The notes under the pieces: generated by a model
What the model saw: the letters and a program-made list of their open reading frames with translations, nothing else
Databases searched by the model: none
Told to the model about the DNA's origin: nothing
Origin: Owenia fusiformis
Taxonomy: Eukaryota > Annelida > Polychaeta > Sabellida > Oweniidae
Length of the DNA stretch: 64,000 nucleotides
Assembly (NCBI GenBank): GCA_903813345.2
Contig: CAIIXF020000010.1
Coordinates: 19,603,181-19,667,180, forward strand
Direction of reading: 5' to 3'
Shown: one piece after another, positions 44,001 through 56,000 of the stretch
Numbering within the stretch: the stretch's first letter is position 1
Layout: every line of letters begins with the position of its first letter
Program-made: the position numbers and the translations under genes

Positions 44001-47000
44001 AAATAAATATCATATCAATCAATTTATTTGTAAATGGTGTTGACTTCATTGATTACTGCAGAAGTGTTACATTATCTAAAACATATATGATTATGTACAT
44101 GTACATTATGTACCAGATTATGTAAACCTTTATGGAATGTAAGAAGATTTTAGCAATTATTTAATATAGTACATACTTTTACGTGGAATATAAATGAAAC
44201 TAAATGTATGATGTAATTTTTATGGAAAAATATAATTATACATTATAATAATACATTATAATTATATCTTAGATGTGTTTTGTTTAAATTTGATAACAGA
44301 ATTCCATAAATGGCTTGAAATAAACTGAAATATTAACAGTATTACATACATTTAACTGACAATGCAATGTTTAAAAACATTAACCCAATGATCCATATAT
44401 CAGCTGAAAAGATCATACTATACACAGTAAAATTAGTGAACAGCAATGCCAAAGCGTAGCAAATCCCATCCCAGCCATGGCTAGCATTTTTACTTCTTCT
44501 ACTCCCATAGGGCACATGTATACAAAATATGAACAAAATCAGGCAAACGGTATTTGAGTTATTACCCAGATGTACATACATAAGGATGAGGTCGTTCTCT
44601 TTATCCCTCCAAACTTCATTTGATGGGATAACAACCATTGAGAATAATTATACAAAAAGATTTACAGCTAGAAATAATATGAATAGTACAGTCTATGGTT
44701 TTAAGCAAACACTACATCTAGTGGTCGTTTCTTGGCTTTAACATTTTCTACCTGGGTTTTTCAATTGGCTGAAATATGAAAAAAAAACAATTTCAATTTC
44801 AAAAACTAGTCTAGGGAGTGGTAGTTTCTTGGCTTTAACATTTTCTTCCTGGATTTTTCAATTGGCTGAAATATGAAAAAAAAACAATTTCAATTTCAAA
44901 AACTAGTCTAGGGATGGTAGTTTCTTGGCTTTAACATTTTCTACCTGGGTTTTTCAATTGGCTGAAATATGGAAAAAAACAATTTCAAAAACTAGTTTTG
45001 TGGTTTGCCTTTTTTTAATCATAATGGTTCCCCTTGTGTTTCCTGACTAACATTTCATTAATATAAGATATTATATTATTTTGAAACGATGAGAACATTT
45101 GCAGATATGAAGGTTGCATGCGTAATGAAATAAAGAGAGAAAGACAAAACATTGCATGCAACTACTAAATCATGATGTGTTCTTTCTGGTAATACGTACG
45201 TCACAAAAATTGGTTCTATTTTGAGCATGACCTAAAAGACCATGTAAAAATGAGTGAGGTTAATCTCATTGTGATTTTGAAATCCTCTTCCCGATTCTGA
45301 TCGATACAATTCAATAACTGAAGTTCAGCTGCCTATTCTATCTTTGTGACAGAGTTTACTCATAATTCTAGATGATTAGGCAAGCCATCAATAAAATAGG
45401 GCATCATCCTGATATCATCATATGAAAGAGACAGGTAATCAGTTTAGCCATCTAATTTTAATGTGATATCGTGTTCCAAACATGAACCATACAGCCATAT
45501 AAAAACATGACAACTACACAGTGCTATCAAAGGTTGATGGAATGCCATGGCCTTCATTGAAACTGAATTAATCAATTCGATCATGGAATTCCAGCAGCAT
45601 ATGAAGTCATATCTGGAATTTTAGTAGATTGTAAAATCATCATTTATACTGTTTGATTGAAAGTGAATAATTTGAAAGATATTCTAAAGTAATGTAAAAT
45701 ATAGTCTAAGCATCTAATTTTGAAATTAAATTGATATAGTTCAATCACTTCAAATAGAGGCAATTTAGTAACAATATTTAATATTTTTCACAGGATCCAT
45801 TAAAATTATGTATCAATATATAGATGAAATATTATAAACTTCATATGATTGACCTAAACCTACACTCTTAACAAATTATTGATCTTATACTCCAACTTGC
45901 ATGTTACTATATATAAGGATCCCAAAAATAAATTCTCTTTGTGCCTGTTCTCTTTGTTAAACTTGTTGATATGATTTAGTGGGATGTGTTCCCCTTGTAT
46001 ATTTTCATCCTCTAAAAATCAAATTGAGATAATGGTACTTGTATGGTGGGCGGAGGGGGTTATTAGATGCTGTTTCTTTTTCACGTTAAATCATGATTTG
46101 GGATAGTTGGGGTTTATTTTCTACATGACAGGAATACTCCTAGATGCCTTCATTTTTTGTGTTATGTAACCATTCCTGGTCCTTTCTCTTTGGTACTTGT
46201 GCATAGATGTACATACCTAATAAGAAATCTTGCTCAGAATTAACTCACTGCAACCATGAAACTTAATTGATCAGTTGCTCTTATAAGCAGTTGAAATATT
46301 TGAATATTCTTAGCTGTACATGTCATCAAAGTAGACAAGTTCATGACAGATGATAATGAATTGTGTTGTATTACCAAATAAGTCATCTACTCAAGTCAAA
46401 TTTTTTTTACGTTACTGACACTGACACCATGTAAGCAGACGTTAATTTGTAAATATTATTTGCTTTACGTCTGAAAGAGGAAGTATGGTGTCATGAAATC
46501 ACACCATCGAGACAGGTCCTTCACCACAAATTGCAATAATCACGTTCTGTCTCTTAGTGGTATGGTTCAATGTCATGACCATTATATCTACTTACTGATA
46601 TGTATCACTCTGTGCCCTACACAATTCATGTAGTCACAAGCCTAAGTCATGAATTGAAGAGTACAATCATCTTATTACCTGTCTTTTATTACGTATCCAT
46701 TCGAAAGCAATTAACACTTAATAGCTTTACAATTCTATCTAAAGTATAAATGCATTTCTCAATAAAAATAACAATTACATAGAAATATTCTGTTTAATTC
46801 ATATTCAAAAAATCAAATCCTTCGGGCAATATATATTAGTCATACCACATATGAAAAATGTGACAATTTAGAAGGCTTAGTATTTCACATACAGACTATA
46901 TTATTATCACTTTATTAACAATGCGAATGTATCCAAAGTTGCTACTAAATCTCAGCTAACATCAATAGCAACTTATTGATTCTAATTCTGGTAAGATATT

Positions 47001-50000
47001 CCAATTAACATCATGTTTGAACAGTTTTATCACCTTTATTAGAGTTTCATAATCAAAGCCCATTCCAATATAAATCTAGCTGGATATATAAGCCAAATGT
47101 CCTTGAGAAGTTCAATATAAACATTGCATGATATATAGGCCTAATATAATATGAGGCAATTAGGTAAAATAAAACTTCTTCACCAATTTCAAAGTTGATC
47201 TTGGTTCAATGGAGTGTAGGAAATCTAAGATGCCTTTGACGTTATAAGTTGACACAAATACAATTTCCTCAAAAATGTTGATTCCATAGCTAAGCAGACA
47301 AGTGGACATGTATAAGTGAACTACCACCTAAGTTAAATCAACCATCCTTGAGAACCTAGTGTGATATTCCCACTCAAATAAGAAAGCATAGATACTTTTG
47401 TTAACCATGTCTTATATTGTTGAATATGATTGATGAAACATACACCAGTTACAGGCCCGTAGCCAGGGGGTCCGATGGGTTCGAGCGAACAACCCCCACC
47501 CTGGCCAAAAATTCTTTCAAAATCATGCAGTTTTTCACCATTCTGAGCACTTTTTAAGAGATTTTAGCCATTTTTGGACCAAAATTGTCAAAAGTGGACC
47601 CCCCTGGAATTTTCCAAATAGTGAACCCCCCTTGGCAAATCCTGGCTACAGGCCTGAGTTATTAGGACACTCACTAGTTGACAAGCATTAGTAATAAACA
47701 TAATATCATTGTAAGGCAAATGAAAACAGCACAGTACTACAAACAGTATAGTTACTGACAAACAATACAAAACTAAGACTACAAATTGAAGAAGTAGATC
47801 AAGTTGAACAATAATTGATTGTTATCTAGTGATAAGATCGTAGTGGTGAACAAGAAGTGAATTATCTTCAAGATTGCATGATGTGGTGCAAATGAATAGA
47901 ACAATCTTATAACTACACCTGCCCCACTCGTGGTATTTCCAGGAATTGAGACATTGCATGTTTAAACATGTAAGCACAGGTGCTAAATGCAAGACCCAAG
48001 AGCATTATAAAACACAGCAAGAAAAAAGCATCTGAGAATACTAGTCAATCGAAAAATAGACCCAAATATCACAAACTATGACATTATATCATTCATCAGG
48101 AATTAAAAGCAATAAAGTTACTTGATATTTCATCGGAATATAGAATAGAAAGTGTGCATTCAATGGAGCACCCAATCCCGAAATGTTGTAAGAATGTCAA
48201 AGGGTTGACACCTATTGCATGGTTCATACTGCTAACACACTGTCTGTGCAAATCTGACCATTTATATAAAGAATATGAAAACTAATGTGTGTCTATCATA
48301 ATAGTTACGAGAGCATATTTCACAGAAAAATGGACTGCACAATGTGTACCTCAATTCACAAAAATTCAACAATGCAACATCTGTATCAAATGCAAGTATC
48401 TTTATTACTCAATGATGTGCAAATTATGGTCTAGTAACCATAATCATATTCATCTGACATGATTCCATTGAAATTACCACATTTGCCTCCCATTAATGTC
48501 TTCCAATATGTACTCAATGATACAGTGACATCATCATTTCCGTTTGTGGAAAATTCCACTGTCAACTGATGGATTGTGGAATGAAATTTCAGCCAGTCAC
48601 CATCTTTTTCAAGGGAAGCATGTCCAGTCAAATAATGGTCAAAATTCTTTACTGAGGGTAGAGTCTGTGTCACATCATTTATCTGTAAATAAAAGGCAGG
48701 GTTAAAATATATAATCACATTTCTGATTAAGTCAGAGAAGTAATAAACGTATTATCTCATGGGTGTTTGTCATATGAACTTCCTTTTATAGCTCTCTACA
48801 GGGCTATTTTATCAATATATCAATTCTAGTAGATATTATATCTTTGCTATCAATTATGAAGTCACTTTGAGTTCACTTAAGGGTTAAGCCTATTTAATGA
48901 AAACACAGAATTAAATCCTGCGCTTAGGGCTGATGTAAAAAAGTCAGTACACCCTCGTGTGGATTGAACTCACAACCCCCTGGTTTCCAGGTAATTGCTC
49001 TATGGTTCCATTTACATATCATGAAGTAAAATATTATCACAAATGGAAGGAGGCTGATACAATAACAATGTATATACTTTGGTCTCACCTTAGCTTCCCC
49101 ATTCGCAAGTAGGGTGTATTGGTCAGACATAACATAAATAGTGACCCCATTTATTCCTCTTGTATCGGATATGGTATCCACATAGAATGATATCCAGGTA
49201 TGTCTAAGAAATGCGGCCATGTATCTTGAAGCATTCACATTTAGTTTGTACTCATCACCATCAAAGGTTGTCAAGTTCCCCTCTCTTATGAAACATTTTC
49301 CAAACTCTGAAGTTCAAAACAAAGTTCAATTCAAGTTTTCAAGTATATCTTTAGAGAGTACTGAACACATTCAGCTAGGCGCTGTCCGTCCCCATATAAT
49401 AATAACCATGAGGTTGTGAGCTCGAGATATGTGAGCTCCTTATGTTTATTCATCTATATTTTTTAATTGAACAGAACTAATGTTGATGAGTCTAATACTC
49501 ATAGTGATCCCTACAAATGAATATTGCACAGTAGTCTAAAATGGTGCTTTTTGTCTATTACTAATAACAATTTTACATAGTAAAACTTCAACAAATATAT
49601 ACTGACCATAACTTTTAACTTGACATGCATATCCTTCGTATCCTGGCAGACATTCGATATTGCTACAATATGACTGTCCATTTATGCATCTTCCAATACA
49701 GGTATAATTCATACCATATAGCACAATAAATTTATCAGCAAGCTGATTTGTGTCATGTAAAGCGTCTCCTATCTGTAATACAGTACCTTGGATATCAGAC
49801 ATCTTTTTCTGTAGACTTTTCACCTTACTTCTCCCCCGGGTGATAAAATTTAGAGGCACACTGTGGAAAGATAGTTCCAGTTCTGTCAGACGCTCAATGA
49901 TTACATCAAATGATAAAGTGTCATACGTCACAAATAGTTCATTTTCACCAAAAACAGGATTCTTGGAATGTTTATATAAAATGTTCACCAATTTTTTGAT

Positions 50001-53000
50001 AACATGCAACTTTGTTTCAAATTGTTTGTACCTTTTCCAAATTAACGTCAGCGAAGATTTTAATCTTTTCAAGTGCTTTTTCACACGTTTTCCTGATGTG
50101 AGGTGAATCTCAGAGCCCTTTCTACTCAAACGAGACAAATTTGCATGAACTTCCTTTGCAAAATCTATTAATGAACTTAAAGGCCCATGTGCATGAGGCA
50201 TCAATTTAAGCCTGGCATATGATACAACATAGCCTAGTTCACAAGTCACAGATATTTCTTTTGCAGAATCACGATTTGTGCCATAATACTCCCCATATTC
50301 ATCATTAGATAATACCTTTTGTCGTCCATCTGATTTGGATCCTGCTCCGTGTCGTAATATACAAAATAATAGGATGAAATACACATGCAACATGGTTCGT
50401 CCTATGATGGTGAATACATGTATGTTCTAATGTATCAACAACTTACTTCATGAAATTTAACAGCATTTTTATTGTTTTTATAGGTAAATTAATGGATAAA
50501 ATTCCATGGTTAATTACAAATACTATTGAAGTGGATGCAATATACTTACATTGTTCAGTAGTTTATATGACAATTCTGCACATTTCTAGTCATATTTTTT
50601 GTATTCATGCTTCAAATGAAATCGTTCAAATCAGGCAATCAAATGAAAATAAAAAAATTACCAAGTGCTTCATTTTTCATGTTGTTCTATATATTCATTT
50701 TTATTGAATGCAAAATTGAACGTATATTTGAGATAAACAAAGGTTTAATCCAAGGTTCAAACCAGGACACACATACTTATTAGTGATAATCTACTAAAGC
50801 TCTAGATGTGTAGGTCTGAACTTAGACTCAGGAATTCATTTTTCATGTTTGTCTTTGAAATATTCAAATTAATATAAAGTTGAACCAAGCTAATCTTCAT
50901 GGTATATGATCTTGTTTATTGTATTCAAAGTGTACTGTAAGCAAAAAGAAAGAGAATCTGTTAATTCAGAATGACCCAATGTATCAGCAGACTTTTACCC
51001 CCTCCCCAAAATGTAATAATTAATTACACATGTGGACATATATTGATTTAAAAATACATAGACCTGTCACTTGACTGAAAATGGCATATAAAACACAATC
51101 TAAAAATATTAAGGGAATAATAATGAAATATAACAGTAAATTTACTGATTTCTTAGTATGATTGAACCACTGTTCATGTTATCTTGTTTCAACATAGTTG
51201 TGGTCTACCTTACTAATAACACTTCGCAATGAACTCATCAGTAAAACTTAACATTATCAAAGTTATTTTATAGATAACTAAAAATAATTATTTTAAACTG
51301 TTGATTAATGGTATTGCATAATTGATAATTGAAAGTTTCCTGTTTACTGGATTCCTACTATGTGTGATTTATTTACGGCTTTAACATTCCCTCAGGGAAA
51401 TTTCAATAGTAGCTTTCTATCTGATCATTTAAGATGGAGATTCAGTTTTCGAAATTGAAATAAATAACAACTATAAAACCACAGCTCTTGAGCATATTTC
51501 TGATCCAATATTCACAAAATAATATCCATATGTTTATGCAGGGAGAAATGAGAGTTGATGTAGGGTTGCGCTGCAGTAGTTAAACTTGACCCTTTCGGAA
51601 GCAATATATTACCCGATAACAAAGAATGATTTGTTAATTCTAGCTTATAGTAGATAGCAAACCAAGTAACTCTTAAACGTTGGAGTTGAGAAATAATAGG
51701 CAACCATCACTACTGAATTGTTCAAAGCTTCAACGCAAGAACTTGATTAATATACAGGGTTGTCCAAAATTGGTTCAAACATGTTAGACTCCAGGTGTCT
51801 TAGTATAAGTGTAGTTTACATAATATTAGGAAAAATATCAATTTTTTGTCTGGATTATCTGCACCTTATTTTATCAATTAATATTACGTACTGCAATGTG
51901 AATCACTTAAGCTACAGTATAACTAAATAACAGATTTATCATTATTTAAATATAAAACATTCCACTTTTCTGAAATACCTTAATTATCATGTCTTTAAGC
52001 ATTCTTCTTAAGACTATAATTTAATAATCAAACATAAAGAAAATAAAAATAAAAAAAGAACTTTTCGATAAAAAATCTTGATTTCAACTTCCTCTAATTA
52101 TGTGGAGTCAATTCAAGTAATGCAATTATAGCTTTTCGATTTTTATTTTGTAATCTGATCGATGTTGGCCACAGATTCAACTCTTGTATTATAACTGTCA
52201 CATATCAACTGCCTTCTCTCTATAGGCTTCATAAAAATCATAATTGCATCTCTACATGGTCACATTTAACTAGCCTATATTATTGTGTTCAATGACATGG
52301 TCATGTTGAACTAAATGGTCACATTGAATTAGCCTATATTATTGTGTTCAATGACATGGTCATGTTAAACTAAATGGTCACATTGAACTAGCCTATATTA
52401 TTGTGTTCAATGACATGGTCATGTTGAACTAAATGGTCACATTGAACTAGCTTATATGATTGTGTTCAATGACATGGTCATGTTGAACTAAATGGTCACA
52501 TTGAACTAGCCTATATGATTGTGTTCAATGACATGGTCATGTTGAACTAAATGGTCACATTGAACTAGCCTATATGATTGTGTTCAATGACATGGTCATG
52601 TTGAACTAAATGGTCACATTGAACTAGCCTATATGATTGTGTTCAATGACATGGTCATGTTGAACTAAATGGTCACATTGAACTAGCCTATATGATTGTG
52701 TTCAATGACATGGTCATGTTGAACTAAATGGTCACATTGAACTAGCCTATATGATTGTGTTCAATGACATGGTCATGTTGGTCATGTTGAACTAAATGGT
52801 CACATTGAACTAGCTTATATGATTGTGTTCAATGACATGGTCATGTTGAACTAAATGGTCACATTGAACTAGCCTATATGATTGTGTTCAATGACATGGT
52901 CACGTTGAACTAAATGGTCACATTGAACTAGCCTATATGATTGTGTTCAATGACATGGTCACGTTGAACTAAATGGTCACATTGAACTAGCCTATATTAT

Positions 53001-56000
53001 TGTGTTCAATGACATGGTCATATTGAAATAAATGGTCACATTGAACTGGATGGTCACTTTAAACAACATGTTAAATATATGGTCACATAGAACTGCAAGA
53101 TAGTGCTGATTTTTTTTTTTTTTTTTTGCTGCCAAGCGCCAATGGCATTACTGGCTAGCATTTATTAATTTCATCTGTAGTAAAATATCATAAAATGCTG
53201 AATGACATGGTCATCTTGAACTAAATCGTCACTTTAAAACAACATGGTCACATTGAATGTATGGTCATATAGAACTGCAAAATAGTGCTGAATGACATGG
53301 TCATATTGAACCAAATGGTCACTTTAAAACAACATGGTCACAATTGAATGTATGGTCATATAGAACTGCAAGATAGTGCTGAATGACAGGGTCCTATTAA
53401 ACTAAATGGTCACTTTAAAACAACATGGTTACATTGAATGTATTGTCATATAAAGCTGCAAGATAGTGCTGAATGACATGGTCATATTGAACTAAATGGT
53501 CACATTGAACTAGATAGTCACTTTGAATATCAAGGTCACATGGAAAGATTGAAAACACATTGTCAAATTGAACAATATAAGGTCATGTTGGAATCAGTAC
53601 TTCAAATATAAATATAATGTTTCTGCAATTAACTATAACTATTTACATCTACTGCTTAATGTTGACAATTAAATGGTAATTCATACATTGTATGAATGAA
53701 TGAACTGAAACAAGATAAACAAGTAGGTAAATATTTCATACCATATGAGCTAAAATAACTGCAAATAAAAAGTGCATCCTTTGCATGAGGTTGGATTTAA
53801 TTAACTAAACTTCTTCTGATACATAAATACAAGGAACCAAAGTGCAAGATGTAACCACCTGCCATTTGTTATATACACCGAATGCCGACAGCTAAACACC
53901 AACTGCTGAATGCCACTACATCGTCCACAAAAATGTTGGAGAGCATAACAATATGTCATCACTTGTGGTGGTGACATAAAAAAGTCATGAAAGTTAATCT
54001 AAGAGGAAGGCTATTACAAATATCCACCTGCTAGTGAATGATGAAGCAATATCTTTAATGGGTTGGATGTCAGTGTAAGATGTTACATGACAAAGGTTCA
54101 ATCATATGGGCAGAGTTGGTCATCAGTTTATAAGGTTACACAATAAAGATCTGCATGTGTTACAATATTATCCATTAAAAGATTCCATATACAGACATTT
54201 ACATGTATACATTCTTTATATAGACATACCTTATTTAAACATACTTCTATTGTCATGTTCTATACAATCAATAATTCACATGTAGTTTGGTTGTTTTTTA
54301 TTTGTCTAACTGGGAGATATCTTTAAAATCACAATTCCTAGTCAAAATACCATCAAAGCTGCAAGTTAAGAACTAAGATATACTTGAACTTTTAATCATA
54401 ATACTCTGTGGCCTTATTAGTACATAGAGAGCAGCAAATACTTATTTGCCATCTATTACAAGTACAGGGTGTGAAAAATAAAGGCAACCCTCTCTACAAC
54501 AAAAACGACAATATGATGCATAATGTGCCATAGAACAGACTGGCATAACATGTCCCTATCTGAAGATTATGTAAGAAAAATCTGTTAAAGGTTTTTCAAT
54601 CTAACATCATTAATACGTCTGAAATTCAATAAATATTAAATGAAAAGGGTACATAAAAACGTAAAATGGATTTTTATGGATTTCACCTTATAAAAGTAAA
54701 TTCAGGTATGTCATGTTACATCTTCAGATCAAGAGTATGTAATTCCATAAATATTATTGACTTACCTCTCTAATCTTCTCAATAGCCAGTGTGAAAATAT
54801 ATGAGATGACAAATCCCTCCTGCCACGATGGCATCATCCTCATCTTCACAAGGACAACATAGGAGAACAGCATCATGAAGAGTATATAAGCAATCTACAA
54901 CAAAGAACAGCATCATAAAAGTGAAACAGCATCATGAAGATTATATAAGCAATCTACAACAAAGAACAGCATCATAAAAGTGAAACAGCATCATGAAGAT
55001 TATTTTGGCAATCTACAGCATAAGAGAACAGCATCATGAAGAGTATATAAGCAATCTACAACAAAGAACAGCATGATAAAAGTCAAACAGCATCATGAAG
55101 ATTATATTGGCAATCTACAACAAAGAAAAGCGTCATAAAAGTGAAACAGAATCATGAAGATTATATTGGCAATCTACAGCATAGGAGAACAGCATCAGGA
55201 AGAGTATATATGCAATCTACAACATAGAAGAACAGCATCATGAAGATTATATTGGCAATCTACAGCATAGGAGAACAGCATCATGAAGAGTATATATGCA
55301 ATCTACAACATAGGAAAACAGCATCATGAAGATTATATTGGCAATCTACAACAAAGAACAGCGTCATAAAAGTGGAACGGCATCATGAAGATTATATTGG
55401 CAATTTACAACAAAGAACAGCATCATAAAAGTGAAACAGGAGGAGCTCGAACAACATCGTGAAGAGTATATATGCAATCTACAACAAACAGCATCATAAA
55501 CGTGATATTGGCAATCTACAACAAAGAACAGCGTCATAAAAGTGAAACAGGAGGAGAACAGCATCATGAAGAGTATATATGCAATCTACAACATAGGAGA
55601 ACATGAACAGCATCATGAAGATTATATTGGCAATCTTCAACAAAGAACAGCGTCATAAAAGTGGAACTGTATCACAAGGATTATATAAGCATATCCTGAA
55701 CAGTAGTTATGCAGTCTACAAAATAGGGGAATTGCATCATAAAGAGTACATTGGCAATCAAGGAGGTAAACATTTTTAACACTTGTATTCAGGATTTTTT
55801 TGAATAGTACTCAATTTTCAATATTATCTATAATGTAATGATTACATTGGATAGATGTTATTTGTATTTGATTAAATAATTTGAATTACTGATTGACAGG
55901 CATTACACAGCCAACATAATTCAGTGCCGTATCGGCATCCAAAAAATTCAGCGCTGTTCCGGGACCGTTTCGACACCGAAACCTTTTGACACCAAAATTT

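Noticed and set aside
55364-55567. 67-codon minus frame in the S2 acceptor array
   Set aside because: An open frame through tandem copies of an exon edge; it has no donor and the unit length shifts frame between copies.
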